Both the position numbers and the translations under genes were made by a program. Below the pieces are notes generated by a model. It searched no databases and was not told the origin of the DNA. It saw only the letters and a list, made by a program, of their open reading frames with translations. From Skeletonema tropicum (taxonomy: Eukaryota; Bacillariophyta; Thalassiosirophyceae; Thalassiosirales; Thalassiosiraceae): a stretch of DNA of 64,000 nt. Position 1 is the first letter of the stretch. Each line of letters opens with the position of its first letter. Shown here piece after piece: positions 11,906 to 22,358 of the stretch. The stretch spans positions 4,401,963-4,465,962 of the forward strand of contig CM074129.1 in the NCBI GenBank assembly GCA_037178625.1, read 5' to 3'.

Positions 11906-12453
11906 ATGCTATCGACGGCAGAATCAAATAGGAATACACATTTCAATAATGAATCATTCTCTAGACTTTACTACGCGCGCTGTATCGTTTCGCAGAGCCA
12001 ATGCTCGAGCAGGGTGATCTTTGATTCGAGAATTTCTAGTATTGGCCGCGCATCGGAAACCGGTATGTACCGCTATTTGAAGACATAACTTCAGGTTTAG
12101 AAGCATTGCATAAGGTCCCGGTCGAACAATCTGCAACTGCAAATGAAATGGAGGAGGTGACTACCATCTTCCCGATCATACCAAAGATACGAATCAGGCG
12201 AATCTAGAGGCTTTTTGCATCAGCCAACCCATTCATTCATTCATTCCTCCATAGATGCAGCATTTGATGTAGGAGTGTGCTAGATAGTGCCAGATGAAAT
12301 CGAAATTCTCATGAAGTAAAGATTACTGAAATCGTCTAGATTGATTGCCAAATAATATGATTCAACTATGCAATGTTACATTTTTACTGTTCTACTATCT
12401 TTTGCAAAGGATCTTCAATCCTGCACAGTGACATTGCATTGCCATTTCGTGAC

Positions 12454-12897
12454 TTACTGCTGTGTAGCAGCCTGCACCAGACCAAACATCTTGAGGAAGT
12501 CAAGCTCAATTTGCTCCAAAGCTGATTCATCATAGTCCTCGTCTTCGAAATCTCCCAAAAGATCATCCATCAGGATATCCGACTCATACGACACTCGTGT
12601 TCGTCGCTTGACGATAGTGGATCCTTTTAAGCTCTCTTTTAAGCTTGTAGGAGACAAATCGGGCTCCTCCAGACTGAACGCTGCCCTTCGGACAGCGTGG
12701 ATAGAATAGTAGAGGAACGGGTCGTCTTGCTTCAGTGATTGCAGGTCTTGTGCACTCAGGGTACCGATATCGATTTCTATTGGCTCCGGGGCGCAGGGTG
12801 CAGTAGTTGTGTGCACTGGTTCGGAGCTGGAAGAAGCCGAGGATTGGTCCTTCTTGATGATGAAGGGAGTTGTCTTGGTTGATCTGGCGTTGCACAT
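12454..12897 (-). CDS. Hypothetical acidic protein, tandem paralog 2 (147 aa)
   Basis: Near-identical duplicate of the gene at 9670-10119, with start ATG 12897. It has the same layout of Ser-rich N-terminus, DPFLYY block, KRRTRVSYE and acidic C-terminus. It differs by lacking a two-residue Ala-Cys unit and by reading YYSIHAV. Retention of an open frame in both copies while the neighbouring plus-strand relative is broken in both suggests this minus-strand gene is the functional member. No known domain recognised; function unknown. Confidence 0.6.
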   Translation of the reverse strand: MCNARSTKTTPFIIKKDQSSASSSSEPVHTTTAPCAPEPIEIDIGTLSAQDLQSLKQDDPFLYYSIHAVRRAAFSLEEPDLSPTSLKESLKGSTIVKRRTRVSYESDILMDDLLGDFEDEDYDESALEQIELDFLKMFGLVQAATQQ

Positions 12898-13720
12898 TAT
12901 TGTATCGTGAGGATGTAGGTAACTTCTAGAAGTAAGTTGACAGTGTAGCTTGTTTGGCTTCGGCGAAATGTTATGTTTGATTGATTGACGGAAAACAATT
13001 TTATGTGCAGTTGGAGCTCATTTGTGAGTTGTGTGTATTGTGTTTCAATTTGATCGTAGTCAGTTGGCTAGTGAGAGCTGGTAAATTATGATGGGGTCAA
13101 AAGTATGAGGCCTTTGGCTCAGCGCCTGCCTACTTACTTACCGGGGTGCATAGTTGGCGTGAGGGCGTGTTTACTTACCAAGACCACGGCCTTTTTACGT
13201 ATGCAATTTTAGTCAAGGAGATTAATTCCGAGCGAGAAATCCGCGACAGTGATAACTCCGAGTCATCTAAAAAGGCAGCCACTAATCCATTATGTATGAT
13301 GTGATATATACAGATCCGGGATAATAATAACTCCGAGTTTTGGTTCTGAAAGAAGGAACTGGGTCATTTCATTTGCCACGTCAATGTGTACTTCTAGTGA
13401 TTTTGTGATGTGTACAAGTCAGATATAATAATTCTCCGAATCATCACCACCTGATCCTCTCCTTTCAATAGTACTATGCAAATACACTCTAGAGAAAAAG
13501 AATGTATTGATCTTTATGATCGTACGTTTTGTAGATTTCATTATCTCCACGAATCTTTGTCTTTGTGTACTACTTTTGTGGCACTTCAATCGTATTCGGA
13601 AAATTCGCACTTTCCTACGACTTCATCTACGATTTACAATACTGCATACGACTGCGAAAAAGGCCTTTGTGAGTGTTCCAATTAGCCTTTGTGAGTTGAT
13701 CAAATTCTACAGGGCACACC

Positions 13721-14104
13721 ATGATGAAGGCCTCTCGACAACCAATCTCCGCTGTTTCCTCCTCCTATGCCAAGAGTAAGGACGACAACTGGCCACAAAA
13801 CCCCAAAGATGTCGACAGCCCCACTGAAGAAATCCATCCCATCTTGAAAGTTCAAGACCCATTTCTCTACTATGTACTCAAATGACAGAGTAAGGATGAG
13901 AGAACTCCGTCTTCGAGACGTGAAAGACGACTCGTCTGATGACGGATCGTCCTCTAGCTCACTGTCAGCAGCTCAAAAGCAAAAGCAGTCGACGGCCACC
14001 TGCACGAGAAAGACCAGGATTACGTTCGAGCTACACCCGGCATCTATTACTGGTACTTGAAGACTTGATGAAAGACCTTGTTGATGACGACTCCTTCGTT
14101 TGAT
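13721..14104 (+). pseudogene. Decayed paralog of the DPFLYY small-protein family, copy 2
   Basis: Duplicate of the remnant at 10957-11340, with the same internal stop after DPFLYYVLK and the same frame changes. It is therefore a copy of an already dead gene. Confidence 0.45.
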
Positions 14105-16642
14105 GTCATTATTGATGCATCTCTTGTCGCTGACGAGCAGGATTCGGGCTCGATGGATGATGTCATGAATGGTTTGAGAGAGATCCATTTGGGCAATGCT
14201 CATGACAAAGAAGGTGTAGGGAAAGATGCCGTGCAATTCCGGGAACGATGGACTCGGTAGGAAGTCTACCTCTCTCTCAGGACACGGTAGATTTGAGATT
14301 GAGATCTATGTAGTTGTTTGATTAACGCTATTTAAAGACTCATCTTCGTGTTTAGAAGCATTGCATAAGGTTCCAGACGAATAATCTGCAAATAAAAAGG
14401 AGGTGGTGGACTACCATCTTCCCGATCATAACAAAGATAAGAATCAGGAGAATCTACATCTACTGAGAGCGACCACTTGAAAGCCGAAACAAAACCACAA
14501 AACCAAAATGGTGAAATGATGGTGATGGCAACACTATCCTACTCCCACAACGCACCGTCTAACATCTTCGAACAAGCAAACCACATCTGGAAAACAAGCA
14601 AAACAAACCCTCACTAGGCGAATCCTACAAAAACCACGACCTACTCACATTCACATACTATACCTATAAATCTTCGGAAGAGAAATCTGTTATGCAAACG
14701 GCAAAGCAGGACTCAAAGCCCTCTCAATCCTCTACAATGAACACCATGGACCACTCTCCAAAACATCCACCACAAGCAAACACCACCAACCATCCCCCAT
14801 CTCATTACTAAATTGTACAGATAAATTAAACACAGTTGTCCACAAACAACTTTCTCTTGGATAGCCCTACCACGTAACCCACGTGCGTAGCAAATAAAGC
14901 TAAGAAAACCACATCGTGACTGCTGACGACACGTACGTACGTGCGTAGCACGGCGGCGACTGGATTGTACTGACTGTGCACCGTATGATAAAAACAGAAG
15001 CAGTTACTCCATGGGAACCCACATAACTGATGGACACTAGTACCCCATCACAAAACCACCATGCCGCCATCAGAAGTACAACGCCATTAACACCAGCAAC
15101 CATACACCTACTGACCCCCCAATATTGTCCCTAGACCCATTTTTAACGCAGAATCGAATGGTGAAGTCGGAAGGTCTCGATATTTAGCTTGTGGCGACGT
15201 ATTTTGTCACTAAATGGAAATTCGTCATAATCCGAGCATGCGTCAGAGAGCAATGAGGCCAATTAATCCATGTTATGATGGATGTCATGGAGTACCACCC
15301 CTCCATATCCTTCATATGAATATCATAAATAAATGTCGCCGGTAATTTGTGCGAGGTCACCCTTCGTAATTCCCATTATTGAGGTTCTGAAAACCATTAC
15401 GGCACCCATCAAGATGCTGCAAGCGACTTGAATGTCTTCAATTTATATGATATCAAGGCTTACACAACAACATCATATTATCAAATCCTACAAATTGTAT
15501 TTAATCTGCATGGGAGACTGTGGTTATGCTCATTTGAGGTAGTACATGCCAACAAAGTATCTCTGAAGATTTGAATTACAGAGTACAGCTGAATAGGTCC
15601 ACAGCATATTATTTGTACTCTTTACAATATATTTTGGCCAAGAGCACATTATTGAGTCATCATGTATGCGTTGGTAGTTTAGGTGATCACGTATTACCAC
15701 GAATATTGCCATTATAACGAAATAAGTCGACAGATTGTGCGTGTTATTTGAAATTATTCGAACTAAATAGCATCATGTATTCATCAATAATGAATTCTTA
15801 TTCGTAATTTCAAGATGCAGGTTACCAAATTATTGTCCCCCCTCGCTCTCATAGTATAATAACAAAGATTGTTGCCTGGTACAACGTCTCTTCCCATTTT
15901 ATTATGTCAATAACCACCCAACAGAAGTTGTGGATTGCATTTTCATTTCTTGCATAAGAGGTAGATACTCAAGGATTATTTCGTTGACATAGCTCATGGA
16001 TAGTCCACCCTGGCGGAAAATCCAAGATGGTTATTGTGTTGATCAATGAGGGTGGCAATATCAGTAACAGTGAGGCGAAACACCTTTAAATATAACGATG
16101 ACATCGTCTGCAGCGTCCTCCGAGTGTACTTTTTTCGGCCATAATAACGTATTGACCGACACTGACGACCGCCCAATATTTCCGTCATGTTGCAGATACC
16201 TTCCTTACATATCATAAGACAATTTACGCCATGGTTTGCATTGATTTGTTGTGTTATCCGCCCCAACATTTAATGTGCATAAATAATATCTTGCTGCGAT
16301 AGACATCCTCATTTTTTGACACAACACGTTATATTTTGAATAATTCGCCACCTACAACGCCGACCGGCGGCTCTAACAAAAGCTCATAAGATGCGCTAAC
16401 AGACTATGGCTGGTGGTTGCAGTGGCTGGTCTCCCATGGGGTGTAGAAGTGCCATGATGTAGGCCAGAGGAGTGATTTGATGTATGTATTGTGTTGATGA
16501 CTTTGATGAGGAGCTTGGGTTATTTACTACGCACCCGCTTACTAGATTCACTAGTGCCGCCGCTCAATGTTGAGTAGCAAGTCAAACGATTTGAAGGATA
16601 TTAGAAGGATGTACACTAGTATTTTGGGCGATTTTTTAGCGT

Positions 16643-16693
16643 TGGACACATGTGTCCATCACGCCGAGCGATGGACACATGTATGTGTCCATC
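16643..16693. repeat. Two adjacent palindromes built on GGACACAT
   Basis: TGGACACATGTGTCCA (16643-16658) is a perfect 16-bp palindrome. Eleven bases later, 16670-16693 is a second one, with 11-bp arms GATGGACACAT around a 2-nt centre. It could be a dimeric protein-binding site or the end of a small element, about 370 bp upstream of the transporter gene. Confidence 0.75.
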
Positions 16694-16769
16694 AAGACTC
16701 ACTATGGATATTATGACGCCTTCAAGGAAAGAATGACCATGAATGAACCATTAAGTATATAGAAGTAGG

Positions 16770-16803
16770 TACATGCATCTCGCATGTACATGCATCTCGC
16801 ATG
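16770..16803. repeat. 17-bp tandem repeat, two units
   Basis: TACATGCATCTCGCATG occurs twice head to tail, 16770-16786 and 16787-16803. Confidence 0.9.
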
Positions 16804-17059
16804 CTTCAATTGATGAAGAGTCGAGCGCAAATGCTTTCAAGAAAGTTCAAGTGTGCCGATTATTCGCCAGAGAAGAAAATCATCCATGTGCGAGTGATCA
16901 TCTGATGGTCATGCTCTTGCTTCATTGATTGGAATCTTTTTGGCTCGTTCGTCGTTCGATAAAAACATAAGTGAGCAAAAGAACAAGGCAAGCTTCTAAA
17001 TTGTGTCACTGACAGCTGCATTAAGCGCAAATTCACAAACCCATTCTAACAGAATCAAC

Positions 17060-19042
17060 ATGGCAATCCGCAAGAGAGCAGGCAGAGTCAATCATGAAGA
17101 AGAACAGCTCCTAACCAGCAGCGCTTCAGAAAGCGACGGCAATACTAACGCTAATGCTTCAACGACCACCAACAAAATCAACAACGAAAATGGCAACATC
17201 TCTTCGTCACCATCTTCTAATTCAACCACAGATGATTTATCCCTAACAAGTTTGATACCGGCCATCATAGTCTGCACCTTCGTGTCAGTCGCCTCGTACA
17301 TCAGCAGTGAATCCATCAACCTGGCAGAAGACATCATCATTGCGACAATCCGCACTTTCGTTCAATTGAGTTTCCTCGCTGCAATGTTATCACCATTGTT
17401 TCGATTTGTAGAGAATCATCATCACCACAACAACATATCGAAAGAAGAATCATCGTGCGCGGGCGGTCATAGTAGGATAGTATTATCTCGCTACTCTGCT
17501 CCAATCATGGTGTTAGCATATGTCTTGTGCTTCATGCTCCCTCTTGCTGCCTACGAGGCTTCGTCACGTTCCAAACTTACCCTCCGACCAGTAGGAACAA
17601 TTAACAACAACGCAGAGAGCAACGCCAACAACAACAACAACAATACAGTATTTTTCATTGTCATCACTGCCCTTTTTACTGCAGTATCCACCATGGCCAT
17701 CATTGCAATCTTTCTGATCATCAAACCGACACCTCGCTACAGTCCCCGTCACGTCATCCCCCTCTGCGGAATGCTATTCAACAATTCACTCTCCGGTATA
17801 TCACTAGCGCTCGATATACTATTCACCGAATTGCAATCCAAACATCGTGAGAGTATTGAACTAATGATTAGCTTCGGATCCAATGTGTGGGCTGCCACCC
17901 GTCCATCCTTCCGATCGGTACTCATTTCTGCAATGAAACCTCAGATCAATTCCATGAATGTGATAGGCCTCGTTGCAATACCAGGAATGTTGACTGGTCA
18001 GGTGTTAGGTGGGTCTAGTCCGACTCATGCGGCACGGTATCAAATTATGATCATGTGTTTGATTTTGGGGGCGATATTTTTATCGGTCAGTATTGCAGTG
18101 GAGTTGGTTATTTCGAATGCATTTGATGATATGGGGGCTTTGAGAGATGATTGGATTGTGGATAATGATTCCTTGAGAGTGTCACAGTTGATTTCTTCGT
18201 TGTGGGCGATTTCTACAGTAAGTCGGGGAGCTGGTGCTGGAGGGGCAGTGTCGACAACTGAGATGAAGGCAGAAGTAAAGCCTGATTTGATTGCCGTTGA
18301 GCTTTCGGTAGAGGAGACGACGATTATCAAGCAGCAACTAGATGATAATGCATCTCCGCTGTTTCAGATTGATATCAATGGCTCTTACGCAATGGGGAGC
18401 CGTACAATGGCTGCGTCTTTTGTCATTCCAAATAATAATGGAACTATCGCTATACTTCGAGGAGAAAGTGGTGTAGGAAAGAGTACCTTGCTCAAAGCTA
18501 TTGCTATGTTGAACACGGGTTTTACACCATCTTCCACTCCAACCATGTCCCTTGTTGGAAAAGAGAGAGAGTCATTTCATCCAACTGAGTGGAGAAAGCA
18601 GATCCTTTATGTGCCCCAAAGTGGAGCATCGAAACTACAGGGGACACCCGAATCATTCCTTGATTTTATTGCATCATCTCATAATCATATCAAGCACTCG
18701 TCAAAGGCTTCGGTGCTGAAATCTTTGACTTCTCAGACAATCAAGTACATGGAAGAATGGAATGTAGCATCGTCAGAATCAAAACTCTCACAGCCATGGA
18801 TGCAATTATCTGGTGGGGAATCGCAGAGAATTCTTTTAGCTATTGCGATGAGTACAGAGCCAACACTTTTATTGCTGGATGAGGTATCTAGTGCATTAGA
18901 TTTGCAAGCAAAGCTGGCTGTAGAGAAATCCCTGAAAGATATTGCAGAAAAGGGTTGTGCAATTGTGTTGGTGACACATGATGAGGAGCAGATGAATCGG
19001 CTAGGTACTATGTGGTTGAGCTTGAATGCTGTTGTAAAGTAA
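17060..19042 (+). CDS. Fused FetB/ALS3-type permease and ABC ATPase (single-chain FetAB/STAR-like transporter)
   Basis: Start chosen at ATG 17060 (MAIRKRAGR), the first ATG in the frame; product 660 aa, no intron. Residues 1-70 are polar. About 75-380 form a multi-pass membrane domain of the UPF0014/FetB/ALS3 family, with ATIRTFVQLSFLA near the first helices and the diagnostic VAIPGMLTGQVLGG followed by YQIMIMCLILGAIF. About 440-655 is an ABC ATPase: Walker A GESGVGKST (468-476), YVPQSG Q-loop, signature LSGGESQR (583-590), Walker B LLLLDEVSSALD and H-loop VTHDEEQ. In E. coli FetA and FetB, and in plants STAR1 and STAR2/ALS3, these are separate proteins; family roles are iron export and aluminium tolerance. 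Here they form one chain, so a homodimer would complete the transporter. The substrate cannot be read from sequence. Confidence 0.88.
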   Translation: MAIRKRAGRVNHEEEQLLTSSASESDGNTNANASTTTNKINNENGNISSSPSSNSTTDDLSLTSLIPAIIVCTFVSVASYISSESINLAEDIIIATIRTFVQLSFLAAMLSPLFRFVENHHHHNNISKEESSCAGGHSRIVLSRYSAPIMVLAYVLCFMLPLAAYEASSRSKLTLRPVGTINNNAESNANNNNNNTVFFIVITALFTAVSTMAIIAIFLIIKPTPRYSPRHVIPLCGMLFNNSLSGISLALDILFTELQSKHRESIELMISFGSNVWAATRPSFRSVLISAMKPQINSMNVIGLVAIPGMLTGQVLGGSSPTHAARYQIMIMCLILGAIFLSVSIAVELVISNAFDDMGALRDDWIVDNDSLRVSQLISSLWAISTVSRGAGAGGAVSTTEMKAEVKPDLIAVELSVEETTIIKQQLDDNASPLFQIDINGSYAMGSRTMAASFVIPNNNGTIAILRGESGVGKSTLLKAIAMLNTGFTPSSTPTMSLVGKERESFHPTEWRKQILYVPQSGASKLQGTPESFLDFIASSHNHIKHSSKASVLKSLTSQTIKYMEEWNVASSESKLSQPWMQLSGGESQRILLAIAMSTEPTLLLLDEVSSALDLQAKLAVEKSLKDIAEKGCAIVLVTHDEEQMNRLGTMWLSLNAVVK

Positions 19043-19576
19043 TTGAGTGCAATGTCTAGTCTCTATCAAATTTAGTTTATCTGTCAATTATCTCCTTGTG
19101 TCACTCACTTGGACTCGTCTGGACCAGAAATAACTTTTTTATCTCTTGGGATGCAGGGAAAGAGCAAGGATAGGCGCTACACATGATTGCAAAGACCGAA
19201 AGGAAGGGAGCAAAACTCAACCAGCTTTCGTAACGAAATTCTGTGGTAATGAAGATGAGGCAAAGATAGAACAGCAAAAGTTGCAAAGCAAAATATACTT
19301 AAAAGTTTCAAAAGAACAACACGATGGATTCCAACTGGTCCCCCGTTCAGAAAGCTGCTGTCGCGGCTGTCACATCGGTACACAACCTTCGCTAAAATAG
19401 CTCATGCTCAATGCTCGGCTCATTGCTCAGCATTGTCATTGTGCACAGTGCACATCAATGACATTACTACTTCGTGGACTCTCCTATCATAATACCATCA
19501 TACAGACTATCGTTGTAGACCGGTTCCTTCACAGCTTCATTTTTTGTCCCATCAGAGAAGCGATTCCAGAAGAGCC
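19043..19576. other. Intergenic; contains TGTGCACAGTGCACA palindrome
   Basis: No gene supported. A 15-bp palindrome, TGTGCAC-A-GTGCACA (19440-19454), sits 122 bp upstream of the next ATG and is embedded in a longer imperfect inverted repeat (CATTG...CAATG). It may be a regulatory site of that gene. Confidence 0.45.
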
Positions 19577-20536
19577 ATGGTGACAGAAGGATTTTCTAAC
19601 AATGCCATGGCAGGACAAAAGAGGAAGGCGGAAGAAGATTTGCCCAATCCACCTCTACTCAGCGAACTTGATCCACTAGAGCAGGTCTCTAAAGCGAGGG
19701 AAGAGCTAGGGGAACTTTTGACCCCGGGCAAAAAGAATGCTGCTGTTAATTTTGACATTGAGCAAAATATTAGAGAGATCAGAGCCATTCTTAAAATGAA
19801 CGCAGAGATATTGGATCGCTGCAAGAAGTTCATGACTTGTCCTCAATCGGATACTGTCACCTCCTTTTCACGGATCCGCTTTGCAGAGGTCCAGGTGCGA
19901 CACATGAGGAATGTTGGCACACAATTTATCACGCGACCCATTCGTGACGAGTCATCATTTTTTGGCACTAAACCACTATCGAATTTACCTGAGGAACTTG
20001 ATGATATTGTAGTCAAGCACAACATGACTGAAGAGAAACTCAAGTATTTCATAGATTTTGAGAAGTTCTTCAATAAATCACTCGTCTTACATGACAGTGT
20101 GTTGGAGTCATTTTTGCCAAAACTAAAAGAGCATCTCATGACGGTCCAAATTTGTTTGGGGAGGATTGATTCATGGGTAATTCAAGAGCCACAAGTGGCC
20201 ATTAGTTTCCTTGAAGCAACTTTTGGGACAGAAATGGAGATAACTGACGATAATGCTAAACTCGGGCCACAAGACTGCAACTGCGAGTCACATCATCCAT
20301 GCGAGCTTTGCCTGTATTGTGGCAAAGAGTATTGTTCCCACACAAAAACAAGAAGTTGGTGCGAAAACTATAAGCTTTGTAGTACCTATGGTGCGGATCG
20401 ATTTTTCAGGTGCGAAGTATATCAGGCATTGAAGCAGTGCAATGTAAAGGGGAAATATGAAACGTCATTTGACATTACAAATGCAAATGAACAGAAGCGA
20501 TTGAAGAAGTTCCTGGAGTTTATCTCAGTTGAGTAG
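19577..20536 (+). CDS. Unknown protein with Cys/His-rich C-terminal region (319 aa)
   Basis: First ATG in the open frame is 19577 (MVTEGFSNNAMAG); no intron. The N-terminal 60 residues are basic/acidic low complexity with a KRK cluster that could act as a nuclear signal. The middle (about 60-230) is predicted helical (EQNIREIRAILKMNAEILDR and similar). The C-terminal 85 residues are Cys-rich: CNCESHHPCELCLYCGKEYC, then HTKTRSWC, C and C, a spacing suggestive of zinc binding. No family recognised. It ends with an ordinary TAG, and downstream lies the dispersed repeat at 20676. It could be a lineage-specific regulatory protein; that is guesswork. Confidence 0.6.
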   Translation: MVTEGFSNNAMAGQKRKAEEDLPNPPLLSELDPLEQVSKAREELGELLTPGKKNAAVNFDIEQNIREIRAILKMNAEILDRCKKFMTCPQSDTVTSFSRIRFAEVQVRHMRNVGTQFITRPIRDESSFFGTKPLSNLPEELDDIVVKHNMTEEKLKYFIDFEKFFNKSLVLHDSVLESFLPKLKEHLMTVQICLGRIDSWVIQEPQVAISFLEATFGTEMEITDDNAKLGPQDCNCESHHPCELCLYCGKEYCSHTKTRSWCENYKLCSTYGADRFFRCEVYQALKQCNVKGKYETSFDITNANEQKRLKKFLEFISVE

Positions 20537-20675
20537 AGTCTCTTGACGCAATGCAGTATCCTTGGCAGAGTACTTCAAATAATGTCGAGATCTATCTTTG
20601 AAGAGAATATGCGAACGTTGTGTTCGGCTATCAACTACGGAAAAGACCGTTCTGAATGATAAGTAAACTAAGTAC

Positions 20676-20806
20676 TACGACTGAAGAAGACTTTATTTCC
20701 CAGGCTCTTCATGCACATCAGGGTACCGTCGTACTTTGTGCAACAAGCTGTCTTATGCATGGTAAAAGGTCGGAAGCGTAAAGCTTTGTTTTTAGTTTAG
20801 CTGGCT
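20676..20806 (-). repeat. Dispersed repeat, copy 2 (inverted partner at 5.9 kb)
   Basis: Reverse-complement match of 5875-6010. Both copies lie 130-150 bp beyond a gene's stop codon. Confidence 0.7.
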
Positions 20807-20983
20807 TTCTGTAATAATTATCTGATTAGTTGAGCGGATATTTTGACATTGTAATACATACCGTGAGCACCCTATCATCTGCAATTGAGTAAATCGTAAA
20901 TCCTCCAGCCTAATACAGTCCATCAGCACTGCAACATACCATCCAGCTTTAACTTCACGCCAACAGTAAGTACCTTACACAAG

Positions 20984-22019
20984 CTAAAACAATTGATCCT
21001 CTTCCATAAACCCAGACTTCTTCCTCTGCATACTAGGCAACCAAGGAATCTGCACCAAAGTAACCTGCCCCATAATCTTCGCCGTACTCGGCATCTCCTC
21101 CTTATTACTAAACGCACCAATCGAAATCATCCCCGGATTCTCTTCCAATTCCATCACCAAGAATTTTCGTTCCGCAAAATATGTCCGTGCTCGATCCACC
21201 AACACGATTAAATCTACCGGATCTTTGATTGCATCGGGGAGTTGTACACCTAGATCGAAATGTTCGGCGATTAATACTACAGGGTCATCTGTTTCGTAGA
21301 CGGAGGAACTGCCGGGGACGGCAACTGTGCCGAGTTGAGGACCGTTGGGGTCGGAGAAGTCGTAGGCCCATTGTCCTAATTCTGCGGCGGGTTCGGATGT
21401 TATGGAGAGGTATGTTTCGGTTGTTACTCCGGGGTATGATCCGGCAATCTGATGGCGTTATTGGATATGAAAGAGAAGCATGATGTTGTGAGAATATTGG
21501 CATTTGATTTAATATAATGGAAACATTAATCATCATCGATGCACATCGTGTCAGAACAAAATCGAGAATAAAAATAACACAGCCATCATATAAATCCCTT
21601 ATCGTAAATATCATCAAAATGTTTATGAACAGTGTGAATCAATAATTAATCATTGGCTTTCGATCTTTTCATTCTCTGTTGTCGTTTGTTTTAATTGTTT
21701 GATTCTTTACCGCAGATGAATTCGCCTACACGTGGTCACTCAATCGACGAATAATATCAACTACGCAAAATACACATTTGTGACTCACCTGTACAATTCT
21801 AGGAGCGATATATTCATCATCATTCTGCAACAACGGTAAAAAGCAACTGCCCTGCCCATGCAAGTTGCCCGCAGAAGATTGCATCGGTGTAGCGGCAATG
21901 GATGTTGAAGTTGTTGTTCTAGATGTGCACGAAATAGTTGACGGAATGGAAGATGTGAAGGCGTGACTTCCCACGGCTAGGGATAGGGCAGCGGCCGAGA
22001 TTATTCTGGAGGGCGTCAT
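20984..22019 (-). CDS. Conserved-looking, probably plastid-targeted protein (231 aa, 1 intron)
   Basis: Exon 1 is 22019-21789 (77 codons), the intron is 21788-21449 (340 bp, GTGAGT...CAG, phase 0), and exon 2 is 21448-20984. The N-terminus MTPSRIISAAALSLAVGSHAF is a signal peptide followed by a His-Ala-Phe cleavage context and a Ser/Thr-rich stretch, the bipartite presequence of diatom plastid proteins (ASAF-type motif). The mature part contains YIAPRIVQIAGSYPGVTTE, QWAYDFSDPNGPQLGTVAVP, DPVVLIAEHFDLGVQLP and PVDLIVLVDRARTYFAERKF, with an even, globular composition. I do not recognise the family; no cofactor motif is evident. Splicing is supported because both frames join without a gap at consensus sites. 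Confidence 0.7.
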
Positions 22020-22350
22020 GATGGTGGTGATTGTTAGGACTAGTTAGTTGTGGTTCTTGCTATGTTTTGCTCCAGTGATTACGACGGGTGCAATCAACTA
22101 CGCATAAGTAATAGGAGGTCGATGGATTTCTGTCATCTTGATTATCTTCGTGCGTTGTCGTCTGCACGTCGGTCTCCCGCCAATTCTTAAGCCAGGGACC
22201 CTGTCGACCCCCCGGGGGTACTTATAGAGATTTTGGCCAGTCTGCTCTGGAGCGAGGGGGGGTCTAGCTTTCGCTTTACTCACATACTAATTCCCTAGTA
22301 GCTCTCTGTTGAAACCAGGAGGGGGGTAAAGGGGGAGGGGGGTGAGAGGG
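22020..22350. other. G-rich intergenic segment
   Basis: No gene. Runs of G at 22250-22257 and 22320-22350 (GGGGGG, GGGGGAGGGG) precede the hAT element and might form G-quadruplex structure. Confidence 0.35.
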
Positions 22351-22358
22351 GAGATATC

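Larger units (their letters stand above)
9451..12208. repeat. Tandem segmental duplication, copy 1 (2.76 kb)
   Basis: Positions 9451-11553 and 12069-12208 match 12235-14320 and 14320-14456 with high identity, at an offset near 2770-2784. Copy 1 retains about 515 bp (11554-12068) that copy 2 lacks. Small differences, such as an extra 6-nt unit in the gene near 10015, distinguish the copies. Each unit holds one intact minus-strand gene and one decayed plus-strand relative, arranged divergently. Confidence 0.9.
12235..14456. repeat. Tandem segmental duplication, copy 2 (2.22 kb)
   Basis: Second unit of the duplication described at 9451. It starts within a short CATT/ATTC run that also marks the start of copy 1, suggesting the junction arose at that microsatellite. 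It lacks the internal 515 bp of copy 1. Confidence 0.9.
14457..17059. other. Gene-poor, AT-rich 2.6-kb stretch
   Basis: No gene can be supported. 14.46-14.83 kb is C/A-rich without open frames. About 14930-14946 contains an ACGTACGTACGTGCGT run. 15.1-16.3 kb is AT-rich and stop-ridden; a minus frame at 15994-16269 has some protein-like texture but no recognised family. Palindromes and a small tandem repeat lie at 16.64-16.80 kb, and 16720-16742 repeats 6157-6179. Confidence 0.4.

Noticed and set aside
22098..22283. Minus frame and possible structured RNA in the G-rich segment
   Set aside because: No tRNA or other RNA fold could be drawn by eye; composition is simple G runs.
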